Below, in pieces: positions 44,395 to 52,497 of a DNA stretch of 64,000 bases (the first letter of the stretch is position 1; every line of letters starts with the position of its first letter). The stretch covers positions 1 through 64,000 of the forward strand of contig JAGAIY010000020.1 of NCBI GenBank assembly GCA_017626355.1. Reading direction: 5' to 3'. This DNA is from Bacteroidales bacterium. GTDB taxonomy: Bacteria > Bacteroidota > Bacteroidia > Bacteroidales > UBA932. The position numbers were made by a program, and so were the translations under genes. The notes beneath the pieces are model-generated. The model saw only the letters and a list, made by a program, of their open reading frames with translations. It did not search any database and was not told where the DNA came from.

Positions 44395-46167
44395 TTATTC
44401 CTTCCTCTCGGCGCGAGATTCAAGGAAAAGCTCGTCCATCTGCTCCTGATCGATGTATGAAGGTGAATCTATCATGACATCGCGGCCCTGATTGTTCTTA
44501 GGGAAGGCAATATAATCACGGATAGTCTCCTGACCACCGAAGAGCGAGCAGACACGGTCGAAACCGAAGGCCAGACCGCCGTGAGGAGGAGCACCGAACT
44601 TGAATGCGTTGATGATGAAGCCGAACTTGTATTCAGCATCCTCCTTGCTTATGCCGAGAACCTCGAACATACGCTCCTGCATAGCCGCCTCGTGGATACG
44701 GATAGAACCTCCACCGAGCTCAGTTCCGTTGAGAACGAAGTCATAAGCATTTGCACATACCTTCTCGAGATCCTCCTTCTTGTCGCTGTAGAACAGCTCG
44801 AGGTGCTCAGGCTTAGGAGCTGTGAACGGATGGTGCATTGCGTAGAAACGCTGGGTCTCGTCATCCCACTCCACGAGAGGGAAATCCACAACCCAGAGAG
44901 GTGCGAAATTGAACGGATCGCGCAGACCGAGACGGTTACCCATCTCGATACGGAGAACTCCAAGCATGTTCTGAGTCTTTCTCTTTGCGCCGCAGAGAAC
45001 AAGCATCATGTCGCCCTTCTTCGCTCCGAGACGGTCTGCAACTGCCTGAAGCTGCTCAGGAGTATAGAACTTGTCGATTGAAGACTTGATGCTGCCGTCC
45101 TCGTTGAGCTTGATGTAAACAAGGCCCTTTGCACCTACCTGAGGTCTCTTCACCCACTCTGTGAGCTCGTCGATCTGCTTTCTTGTATATGCTGCGGCAC
45201 CCTCTACGTTGATTGCACCGATATAGTCAACGCCATCGAATACAGAGAAGCCGAAGCCCTTTACGAGGTCTGTGATCTCATGGATCTTCATGTCGAAACG
45301 GATATCCGGTTTGTCGCTGCCGTAGAAATCCATAGCGTCGTACCAGCTCATGCGAGGAATGCGCTCTGCGATCTCGACACCCAGAACATTCTTGAAGAGA
45401 GTCCTCATCATGCCCTCGAATGTATTCAGAACATCCTCCTGCTCAACGAATGACATCTCGCAGTCGATCTGGGTGAACTCAGGCTGACGGTCAGCACGGA
45501 GATCCTCGTCACGGAAGCAGCGCACAATCTGGAAATAGCGGTCGTAACCGGCCACCATGAGGAGCTGCTTGAAGGTCTGAGGAGACTGTGGAAGAGCATA
45601 GAACTGACCTGGGTTCATACGTGAAGGAACCACGAAGTCACGCGCTCCTTCCGGAGTCGACTTGATCAGATATGGAGTCTCGATCTCAAGGAAACCCTGG
45701 CCGTCAAGATAGTTGCGTACCTCATGGGCAATCTGGTGACGGATCTTCAGAGCCCTCTGGAGAGGACCGCGGCGAAGGTCAAGATAGCGGTACTTGGCCC
45801 TGAGTTCCTCACCGCCGTCACTTTCCTCCTCGATTGTGAACGGAGGAGTGTTTGCCTTGTTGAGAACCTTGATCTCGCTGAGACTGATCTCAACATCACC
45901 TGTAGGCATCTTCGGGTTCTTGCTCTGGCGCTCGATGACCTCACCTGTCACCTGAAGCACCCACTCACGTCCGAGGCTGGAAGCCGTATCCTGAAGTTCC
46001 TGTGCAGCATGGGCATCCACTACAAGCTGAGTGATACCATAACGGTCGCGAAGATCGATGAAGGTCATACCTCCGAGCTTCCTTGACTTCTGTACCCATC
46101 CGGCCAGTGTAACTGTCTGGCCTGCATTTTCAATGCGGAGTTCTCCGCAGGTGTGTGTTCTGTACAT
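44395..46167 (-). CDS. aspS: Aspartyl-tRNA synthetase
   Basis: A 590-residue protein, the bacterial length. The N-terminal OB-fold (about 1-105) begins [11 protein letters not shown] and includes [22 protein letters not shown]. Class II motif 2 is around [24 protein letters not shown]. The bacterial GAD insertion (about 290-420) and motif 3 with [16 protein letters not shown] and a FPKN segment follow. It charges tRNA-Asp in the cytoplasm. It is a single gene with a -7 element at 46212 and is convergent with the GH43 gene across the structured element. Confidence 0.97.
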   Translation of the reverse strand: MYRTHTCGELRIENAGQTVTLAGWVQKSRKLGGMTFIDLRDRYGITQLVVDAHAAQELQDTASSLGREWVLQVTGEVIERQSKNPKMPTGDVEISLSEIKVLNKANTPPFTIEEESDGGEELRAKYRYLDLRRGPLQRALKIRHQIAHEVRNYLDGQGFLEIETPYLIKSTPEGARDFVVPSRMNPGQFYALPQSPQTFKQLLMVAGYDRYFQIVRCFRDEDLRADRQPEFTQIDCEMSFVEQEDVLNTFEGMMRTLFKNVLGVEIAERIPRMSWYDAMDFYGSDKPDIRFDMKIHEITDLVKGFGFSVFDGVDYIGAINVEGAAAYTRKQIDELTEWVKRPQVGAKGLVYIKLNEDGSIKSSIDKFYTPEQLQAVADRLGAKKGDMMLVLCGAKRKTQNMLGVLRIEMGNRLGLRDPFNFAPLWVVDFPLVEWDDETQRFYAMHHPFTAPKPEHLELFYSDKKEDLEKVCANAYDFVLNGTELGGGSIRIHEAAMQERMFEVLGISKEDAEYKFGFIINAFKFGAPPHGGLAFGFDRVCSLFGGQETIRDYIAFPKNNQGRDVMIDSPSYIDQEQMDELFLESRAERKE

Positions 46168-46211
46168 ATATGTTTCTGTTTATATTTTCTATATCTGCAT
46201 ATAAAATCTGA

Positions 46212-46219
46212 CAAAAATA
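46212..46219 (-). promoter_or_regulatory. -7 element of aspS
   Basis: The reverse strand reads TATTTTTG. The expected leader is about 38 bases. No clear -33 is found. Confidence 0.45.
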
Positions 46220-46240
46220 CGAAATAAATAATAATTGTAA

Positions 46241-46248
46241 TACATTTG
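46241..46248 (+). promoter_or_regulatory. -7 element of the DMT transporter gene
   Basis: TACATTTG fits TAnnTTTG, 25 bases before the ATG at 46273. The -33 is weak. Confidence 0.5.
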
Positions 46249-46272
46249 CACCCTTAAATTGATTCTACTCCT

Positions 46273-47241
46273 ATGTGGTTAATACTTGCATTCGTATCAG
46301 CGACCTTCCTCGGTTTCTATGACGCTGCCAAAAAGGCCTCACTGAAGGACAATGCCGTCCTTCCTGTCCTCCTGCTGAACACAATATTCTCAACCCTCAT
46401 CTTCTCCCCTTTCCTTATCGACCATCTCTGCGGTTCGGAATGGTTCAGCGGCACCTTCCTCGACACAAACCCTTTTTGCCGTGGGACACAAGTGCCTGAT
46501 TCTCAATCTATTAACGACTTAGCCTACATGTCAGGGACGGCAGGCTTAAGGGCACATCTTCTGGTGATTCTGAAGGCATGCATCGTCCTGACTTCGTGGA
46601 TCTGCGGTTATTTCGGTCTGAAGCACCTGCCGCTTACTATTGTCGGCCCGATCAATGCGACGAGACCGGTGCTTGTTCTTGTCGGTGCCCTGATATTCTT
46701 CGGAGAAAGGCTGAATCTGTATCAATGGATCGGTGTGCTGCTTGCCCTGGCTTCCATCTTCATGATGAGCCGTGCAGGAAAGAAGGAGAATATCGATTTC
46801 AGGAAAAACAGATGGATATGGTGCGTGGCCATAGCCACCTTGACGGGAGCTGTAAGCGGACTGTACGACAAGTTCCTGATGAAGTCCTTCAACCCGATGT
46901 TCGTCCAGAGCTGGTTCAATTTCTACCAGATGATCATAATGGCGGTGATATGCGGTTTCATATGGTACCCTAAGAGGCATCAGACCACCCCGTTCCACTG
47001 GAGCTGGGCCATTCCGCTGATATCCATATTCATATGCATCGGAGACTTCGCATACTTCACCTCGCTTAACGACCCTTCATCCATGATTTCGGTGGTTTCG
47101 CTCGTACGCCGCAGTTCCGTCATCATTTCCTTCATCTGCGGAGTGCTGATATTCAGGGAAAGAAACATCAGAGCGAAGCTGCTTGATCTCGGACTTATCC
47201 TCCTCGGAATGATGTTCATATGGATCGGTACGCAGCTATGA
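46273..47241 (+). CDS. EamA/DMT-family transporter
   Basis: A 322-residue membrane protein with about ten hydrophobic segments in two EamA halves. The first ends near VVLVGALIFFGERLNLYQWIGVLLALASIFMMS and the second near IISFICGVLIFRERNIRAKLLDLGLILLGMMFIWIG, both with the typical Gly/Glu-Arg ends. A polar insertion of some 35 residues (about 58-95, containing a single Cys) separates helices 2 and 3 and is not usual for the family. It carries small metabolites or drugs across the inner membrane. Substrate unknown. Confidence 0.85.
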   Translation: MWLILAFVSATFLGFYDAAKKASLKDNAVLPVLLLNTIFSTLIFSPFLIDHLCGSEWFSGTFLDTNPFCRGTQVPDSQSINDLAYMSGTAGLRAHLLVILKACIVLTSWICGYFGLKHLPLTIVGPINATRPVLVLVGALIFFGERLNLYQWIGVLLALASIFMMSRAGKKENIDFRKNRWIWCVAIATLTGAVSGLYDKFLMKSFNPMFVQSWFNFYQMIIMAVICGFIWYPKRHQTTPFHWSWAIPLISIFICIGDFAYFTSLNDPSSMISVVSLVRRSSVIISFICGVLIFRERNIRAKLLDLGLILLGMMFIWIGTQL

Positions 47242-47259
47242 TTATTTGATAAAAGAAAG

Positions 47260-47267
47260 TATATTTG
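47260..47267 (+). promoter_or_regulatory. -7 element of rsmA
   Basis: TATATTTG, giving a leader of about 12 bases before the ATG at 47285. Confidence 0.5.
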
Positions 47268-47284
47268 TGAAAATTTAGATTCAT

Positions 47285-48118
47285 ATGGAAGTTAGAGCTA
47301 AAAAGGCCCTGGGCCAGCATTTTTTGACAGATCTGTCCATTGCACAGAGGATTGCCGATGCACTTCTGGTCCCATGTCCCGGCCAGGAGACTCAGGCCGA
47401 TGCTTCGAAACCGCTGCCGGCGCTGGAGATAGGCCCGGGAATGGGAGTGTTGACCCAGTATCTGCTGCAGAGGCCGGAGGTAGATCTGCGTATGGTGGAG
47501 ATAGACACAGAGTCTGTCAATTATCTGCTGGTGCATTTCCCGCAGGTAAACGGACGCCTTCTGGAAGCCGACTTCCTGAAACTGAAGCTGGAAAAGTTCT
47601 TCAGCGGACAGTTTGCCGTGGTGGGCAACTTCCCTTACAACATATCTTCACAGATTTTCTTCAAGATCCTCGAGTACAAGGAACAGGTACCTCAGGTTGT
47701 GTGCATGATCCAGAAGGAGGTGGCAGAGCGCATCGCAGAAAAGCCTGGAACGAAGACATACGGCATCCTGTCCGTGCTTCTGCAGGCATGGTACGATATA
47801 GAATATCTGTTCACCGTAGGCGAAGGGGCGTTCAATCCTCCTCCAAAGGTAAAATCGGCCGTAATCAGGCTTGTACGCAATTCCAGAACCGACCTGGGCT
47901 GTGATGAGGCCCTTTTCAAGACCGTAGTCAAGACCGGATTCAACCAGCGCAGGAAGACTCTGCGCAATTCACTCAAGCCGCTTATCCGCGCCAAGGCGGA
48001 CCGCTGCGGATGGAGCGAGGAGGAACTGGCGGCATTCACGGCTGACCCTGTGTTCGAACTGCGTCCTGAGAGGCTGAGTGTGGAAGACTTCATATCCCTC
48101 ACCCTGAAGCTTTCATAA
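47285..48118 (+). CDS. rsmA: 16S rRNA dimethyladenosine transferase
   Basis: A 277-residue protein. The opening [13 protein letters not shown] is the RsmA/KsgA signature. The SAM site is [25 protein letters not shown] is the NxPY catalytic motif, and [12 protein letters not shown] follows. The C-terminal helical domain includes [14 protein letters not shown]. It dimethylates two adjacent adenines (A1518 and A1519) near the 3' end of 16S rRNA in the cytoplasm. GH97 follows on the same strand after 38 bases. Confidence 0.95.
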   Translation: MEVRAKKALGQHFLTDLSIAQRIADALLVPCPGQETQADASKPLPALEIGPGMGVLTQYLLQRPEVDLRMVEIDTESVNYLLVHFPQVNGRLLEADFLKLKLEKFFSGQFAVVGNFPYNISSQIFFKILEYKEQVPQVVCMIQKEVAERIAEKPGTKTYGILSVLLQAWYDIEYLFTVGEGAFNPPPKVKSAVIRLVRNSRTDLGCDEALFKTVVKTGFNQRRKTLRNSLKPLIRAKADRCGWSEEELAAFTADPVFELRPERLSVEDFISLTLKLS

Positions 48119-48156
48119 TACTGAAAACCACTGTTTATAACTTTACTGATACCATT

Positions 48157-50097
48157 ATGAAAAAATTCATCCTTACTCTCATCGCAATCGTATGGGCCAT
48201 ATGTTCATATGCAGAAAACATCACCCTCCTTTCACCGGAAGGACAGATCAAAGTCACCGTCGCTGTTGACGAGGACGTTACCTGGAGCGTTTCCATAGAC
48301 GGAGAAACAGCCCTCGACAACGGACAGATCGCACTTTACACTACCGAGGGAGTCCTCGGAGAAAATCCAAAGCTGAAAAGCGTGAAGAGGAGCAGCACAG
48401 ACAGGACAGTCACACCTGTCGTAGCACTCAAGCAGAAGGAAATCAGAGACAACTACAACTCGATGACCCTTGCATTCAGCGGTAACTGGTCTCTGGAATT
48501 CAGAGCTTATGACAATGGAGCTGCATACCGCTTCATTACCGGCTCAAAGAACGGACTTACCGTCCTTGACGAGACTGCGGAGTTCGTGCTTCCGGAAGAT
48601 GCGACAGCATATATGTCATATGTCAGCACCCATGAGACGATGTATGAGGAGCCATATACCGCAAGGGAAATGAAGGATATGGAGCCTTCTGATGAATTAT
48701 CATATCTTCCTATCCTCGTCACCTCCGACAACTGGAGAATGCTGATTTCGGAAAGCGATGTACATGACTATCCCGGAATGTTCCTTAAGGCCAACAGGCA
48801 CAACACACTTAACACCGTCATGCCAAAGGTCATTTCCGAATACAGCATCGACGGACACAGAAGGGCTGCAGCCGGATATGCCAAATACATCGCAAAGACC
48901 ACAGGAACAAGGACTTTCCCATGGAGGATCGTAACCCTGACAAAGGACGACGCATCGCTGGTGCTTTCACAGTTGAACTTCCTTCTCGGCAAGGAGCCTG
49001 CTGCCGGCAGCGACTGGAGCTGGGTGAAGCCGGGACAGGTTGCATGGGACTGGTGGAACCATTGGACCGTCACAGGTGTAGATTTCGAAACAGGTATAAA
49101 TACAGAGACATATAAGTATATCACCGATTTCGCTGCCGAACACGGAATCGAGTATATTCTTCTCGACGAGGGCTGGGCGATCGACGGATCTCCTCTCGAA
49201 CTCAATCCGGACATCGACATGAATGAAATAATAAGCCATGCCAAGAGCAAGGGAGTCGGCGTTATCCTCTGGATGGCATGGGATCAGGTGGAGATGTGCT
49301 TCGATACGATATTCAAGACGTACAAGGACTGGGGAGCAGACGGCATGAAGATCGACTTCATGGACAGAAGCGACCAGTGGATGATGAGCTGGTATGAAAA
49401 AGTCATGAAAGAGGCCGCAAAACATCAGCTTATTGTGGATTTCCATGGCTCTATCTGTCCGAAGGGACTTGAAAGAGAATACCCTAATCTCATTTCATAC
49501 GAGGGTGTGCTCGGAATTGAGCAAAGTACAGGCTGCAAGCCTTCAAACAGCATATACCTTCCTTTCATCCGCAATGTAGTCGGCGGAATGGATTTCACGC
49601 CAGGCTCGATGAATGCCCTTCATCTGGAGAACCACCATTCGTCAGGAGAGCTTCCTGCCGGAATCGGAACAAGGGCATATCAGATGGCGCTTTATGTCGT
49701 ATTCGAAAGCGGAGTACAGATGCTCGCGGACTCACCTTCAGCCTATATGAACGCTGCCGAATGTACAGAATTCATTGCCGGAACACCTGTCACATGGGAT
49801 GAGACAAGAGTCCTCAACGCAGAGCTTGGAGAAAGCATCGTATTCGCCCGCAGAAAAGGCGATGTATGGTATGTCGGAGGTATAACCGATGAAAAGGCAC
49901 GTGAAATCGAAATCAGCCTTGACTTCCTTCCTGAAGGCAGTTTCACGCTCACAAGTTTCGAGGACGGTGTCAATGCAGACAGACTCGCAAGGGATTACAA
50001 GAAGCGCTTCCGCAACGTCGATGCGTCACAGACACTCAAGATCAGGATGGCACATGAAGGTGGCTGGGTCGGAAGATTCGAGCCTGTAGTCAGGTGA
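48157..50097 (+). CDS. GH97-family glycoside hydrolase, retaining type
   Basis: A 646-residue protein with a signal peptide (about 1-19, ending SYA). An N-terminal beta-sandwich (about 25-280) is followed by the (beta/alpha)8 barrel with WDWWNHW and EYILLDEGWA. MKIDFMDR has Asp400 at the position of the nucleophile in retaining GH97 alpha-galactosidases, where inverting SusB-type enzymes lack it. DFHGSICPKGLEREYPN, ISYEGVLGIEQ with Glu residues of the calcium and acid/base site, and a C-terminal sandwich follow. It likely releases alpha-linked hexoses in the periplasm. No SusC/SusD genes are near. Confidence 0.9.
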   Translation: MKKFILTLIAIVWAICSYAENITLLSPEGQIKVTVAVDEDVTWSVSIDGETALDNGQIALYTTEGVLGENPKLKSVKRSSTDRTVTPVVALKQKEIRDNYNSMTLAFSGNWSLEFRAYDNGAAYRFITGSKNGLTVLDETAEFVLPEDATAYMSYVSTHETMYEEPYTAREMKDMEPSDELSYLPILVTSDNWRMLISESDVHDYPGMFLKANRHNTLNTVMPKVISEYSIDGHRRAAAGYAKYIAKTTGTRTFPWRIVTLTKDDASLVLSQLNFLLGKEPAAGSDWSWVKPGQVAWDWWNHWTVTGVDFETGINTETYKYITDFAAEHGIEYILLDEGWAIDGSPLELNPDIDMNEIISHAKSKGVGVILWMAWDQVEMCFDTIFKTYKDWGADGMKIDFMDRSDQWMMSWYEKVMKEAAKHQLIVDFHGSICPKGLEREYPNLISYEGVLGIEQSTGCKPSNSIYLPFIRNVVGGMDFTPGSMNALHLENHHSSGELPAGIGTRAYQMALYVVFESGVQMLADSPSAYMNAAECTEFIAGTPVTWDETRVLNAELGESIVFARRKGDVWYVGGITDEKAREIEISLDFLPEGSFTLTSFEDGVNADRLARDYKKRFRNVDASQTLKIRMAHEGGWVGRFEPVVR

Positions 50098-50106
50098 CGT
50101 CTAATC

Positions 50107-50144
50107 CGCGACACATACGAATCCTCGGATTTTTATGTGTCGCG
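50107..50144. terminator. Terminator between GH97 and the ECF cassette
   Basis: CGCGACACATA (50107-50117) pairs with TATGTGTCGCG (50134-50144), an 11-bp perfect stem, between convergent genes. Confidence 0.75.
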
Positions 50145-50147
50145 ATA

Positions 50148-50537
50148 TTATAATGCAAGGTGCAAAGATATGGCAAGAGAACAGAGACCTAGCGCTCCAA
50201 TAATCATATAGTACCATTCCTTGATGAAGTTCAGAACCGGTGACGGACCGGAAGCCTCAGAAATGGCAAGGAAGACAGTCAGCAGCACGATAAGGCAGAA
50301 TATTGCATTGACAAAAAGAGTGGCAATTGCTTTTCGACGAAGATATCTTCTCAAATATGTCCTTATCGCGTCAACAAGAAGCCTGTTCTGTTTCAGGAGC
50401 TCTTCCTCATCGGTAAAGGCTGCCGGTGTCGGCAGAAGATCGATCTGCCGGACCAGCTCAGACAAGAACCTGTCATCCTTGGGCACAGGAATCCTGTTGG
50501 CCCGCATGAATTTTCTTATATCCTTTTCTGTCATCAT
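50148..50537 (-). CDS. Small membrane protein, candidate anti-sigma factor
   Basis: A 129-residue protein. A soluble N-terminal part (about 1-68) contains LPTPAAFTDEEELLKQN, and two membrane helices (about 72-92 and 106-126) follow. The start overlaps the stop of the ECF sigma gene (ATGATGA), and the topology (cytoplasmic head, membrane tail) is that of many anti-sigma factors, but no zinc-binding or ASD motif is visible. It ends just before the terminator at 50144. Confidence 0.6.
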   Translation of the reverse strand: MMTEKDIRKFMRANRIPVPKDDRFLSELVRQIDLLPTPAAFTDEEELLKQNRLLVDAIRTYLRRYLRRKAIATLFVNAIFCLIVLLTVFLAISEASGPSPVLNFIKEWYYMIIGALGLCSLAISLHLAL

Positions 50538-51046
50538 AATCCTTTCAAATATTGCTTAAGATGTCGCCTGGCACGGAACAGGTGAGCCCTCACAGCCCCA
50601 GAAGACATTCCCGTGATGGCAGTTATCTCCTTTATAGATTTCTCTTCCATATAAAACAGCAGGACGACAGCCTTCTCCCTCCTGCCAAGAGCTGCAATCG
50701 CGTGATAGAGCTGCTGATGATTAAAAGACCTGTCTGCAGCCGTGGACTCGTCTGGAACGGAATGGAGCCGACGCAGATCTGAGCCGGACTCGTCTATAGA
50801 AGCGGCCATGACTCCCCTGCCAGATCTGAGAACATTGTCATAGAAGCAATTATAGGCAATCCTGAAGAGCCATGTAGAAAATCTGGCACGGCCCTCAAAG
50901 CGTTCAAACGAAAGATATGCTTTCAGAAGAGCCTCCTGAGCTATATCGTCCGCCAATGAACCATTGCCCGAGCACAAGCCGCGCAGGAACCGTCTTAACG
51001 CTTCCTGCTCGGCCGATACCAGTTCTATGAACTGCTCCCTCGTCAT
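50534..51046 (-). CDS. ECF-type RNA polymerase sigma factor
   Basis: A 170-residue protein. Region 2 (about 25-90) has LADDIAQEALLKAYLSFERFEGRARFSTWLFRIAYNCF, and region 4 (about 115-165) has LGRREKAVVLLFYMEEKSIKEITAITGMSSGAVRAHLFRARRHLK, a sigma-70-type HTH. It redirects RNA polymerase to promoters of an envelope or stress regulon. The gene starts within the stop codon of the DUF6249-like gene and is followed by the membrane protein, so the three form one operon. Confidence 0.88.
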   Translation of the reverse strand: MTREQFIELVSAEQEALRRFLRGLCSGNGSLADDIAQEALLKAYLSFERFEGRARFSTWLFRIAYNCFYDNVLRSGRGVMAASIDESGSDLRRLHSVPDESTAADRSFNHQQLYHAIAALGRREKAVVLLFYMEEKSIKEITAITGMSSGAVRAHLFRARRHLKQYLKGL

Positions 51047-51525
51047 TATTTAAGGTCAATCTTATTCTCTTCAGCTTCAATTTCCTTTGCCAGAAATTTC
51101 CTTCCGACAAAATATGAGACAAGGAGTCCTGCTCCCAGACTCACACATACACTTCCTATGACGATTACGCCCATATCTATATATTCTCTGACAAAATAAT
51201 GGACAATCATTAATATGATCAGCAATACGCCTCCGAGAGTAAAGAAGATACCTGATGCAAGCCTGTTAAGAAGATTATTTTTAAGCCGGGCTTTCCCTTC
51301 TCCCTCCTGCATACTTGTCAGAAGAGCCGGATCGACCTGCTGACCGTTCTCTACTGTCTTCATCAGCACATCCATCTTCCTTTCCATTTTCTTTGTCCTG
51401 TATCGGGTGATAAGCCAGACAACAGTGACCGGCAGGGCTACACAAATACCTCCCATAATAAAAAGATTTTCAATTAAGTTTGTCACATAACGGACAGTTT
51501 CCGTCGATAAGATCATCATATCCAT
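51046..51525 (-). CDS. DUF6249-like membrane protein
   Basis: A 159-residue protein with three hydrophobic helices (about 20-40, 92-110 and 118-138). A cytoplasmic segment between the first and second (RTKKMERKMDVLMKTVENGQQVDPALL) is the common core of DUF6249-type proteins that accompany ECF sigma genes in Bacteroidota. Its TAA shares one base with the ATG of the sigma factor (TAATG), implying coupled translation. Function unknown. A role in signalling for the sigma factor is inferred from position. Confidence 0.65.
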   Translation of the reverse strand: MDMMILSTETVRYVTNLIENLFIMGGICVALPVTVVWLITRYRTKKMERKMDVLMKTVENGQQVDPALLTSMQEGEGKARLKNNLLNRLASGIFFTLGGVLLIILMIVHYFVREYIDMGVIVIGSVCVSLGAGLLVSYFVGRKFLAKEIEAEENKIDLK

Positions 51526-51736
51526 AATATCTTCATTTTAAAAGTTAATTCTGACCTGTGAGTTTTCACATATTAGACTGCATAGTTAGCTAAAATGTTG
51601 CAAAAATTCGCATAAAATGCGCCCTTATCACCTAACTCCCTACGCCTCAACCTTTTACGCATCGAGCAAAATCCGCTTGCCGGGACGGAGGGAGGAGGAG
51701 GATGTGGTTTTATCGCAAAATCAGGATAAGTTTTAC

Positions 51737-51744
51737 TATATTTG
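51737..51744 (+). promoter_or_regulatory. -7 element of the flavodoxin-like gene
   Basis: TATATTTG with a start point near 51750, which fixes ATG 51776 as the start. An earlier in-frame ATG at 51617 lies upstream of it. The region 51526-51736 shows only a CGCAT/ATGCG dyad at 51609-51621. Confidence 0.55.
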
Positions 51745-51775
51745 GATGTCAACAGAAAAACTTAAGCACAATAAT

Positions 51776-52420
51776 ATGAAGGTAATACTTGTAAACGGAA
51801 GCCCTCACAAGGAGGGCTGCACATACACCGCCCTCAAGGAGGTCGAGAAGGAACTTGTCGCAGCAGGAGTCGAAACCGAAATTTTCTGGTTAGGAGTGAA
51901 GCCTGTTTCGGGCTGTCTGGGCTGCGGAGCATGCTGCAGAAGAGGACCGAACGGGGAAAGGCCGAGCGGAATATGCGTCATTGACGATGTTGTGAATGAA
52001 TTCCTGGCCAAAGCCAAGGAGGCGGACGGATTCATTTTCGGAAGTCCGGTGCATTATGCCGCCCTTTCTGGAGCACTTACATCGTTCATGGACAGAGCTT
52101 TCTACGGCAAGGGAGCGATCTACCGCTACAAGCCGGCTGCAGGCATAGTAAGCTGCCGCAGAGGAGGTTCCACAGCAGCATTCGACCAGATAAACAAATA
52201 TTTCACCCTGGCATCCATGCCCGTAGTCTCATCCAAGTACTGGAACATGGTACACGGTACGAATCCGGATGAAGTGCGCCAGGACGAAGAGGGAATGCAG
52301 GTAATGAGGGAGCTTGGACGCAATATGGCCTGGCTTCTCAAGTGCATCGAAGCAGGACGGGCAGCCGGCATTCCTGATCCGGTCAAGGAAAAACCTGTGA
52401 TGACCAATTTCATCCGATAG
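51776..52420 (+). CDS. Flavodoxin-fold NAD(P)H oxidoreductase with Cys cluster
   Basis: A 214-residue protein. The opening KVILVNGSPHKEGCTYTAL is the FMN-phosphate loop of flavodoxin-like reductases. A following cluster, CLGCGACCRRG, resembles the Cys-rich part of iron-sulfur flavoproteins. FIFGSPVHYAALSGALTSFMDRAF is the flavin-contact region. It transfers electrons in the cytoplasm. Its natural donor and acceptor are not evident. The ATG at 51776 is preferred because the -7 element is at 51737. Confidence 0.85.
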   Translation: MKVILVNGSPHKEGCTYTALKEVEKELVAAGVETEIFWLGVKPVSGCLGCGACCRRGPNGERPSGICVIDDVVNEFLAKAKEADGFIFGSPVHYAALSGALTSFMDRAFYGKGAIYRYKPAAGIVSCRRGGSTAAFDQINKYFTLASMPVVSSKYWNMVHGTNPDEVRQDEEGMQVMRELGRNMAWLLKCIEAGRAAGIPDPVKEKPVMTNFIR

Positions 52421-52448
52421 ATTACTCTACATCTCATGTAATGACAAA

Positions 52449-52475
52449 AGAGGCGACCCTGTCAGGGCCGCCTCT
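52449..52475 (-). terminator. Terminator of the EF-G2-like gene
   Basis: AGAGGCG/CGCCTCT with an inner CCCT/AGGG pairing. On the minus strand the stem is followed by TTTT. Confidence 0.75.
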
Positions 52476-52497
52476 ATCGGTATAGAAATTTCTATTT

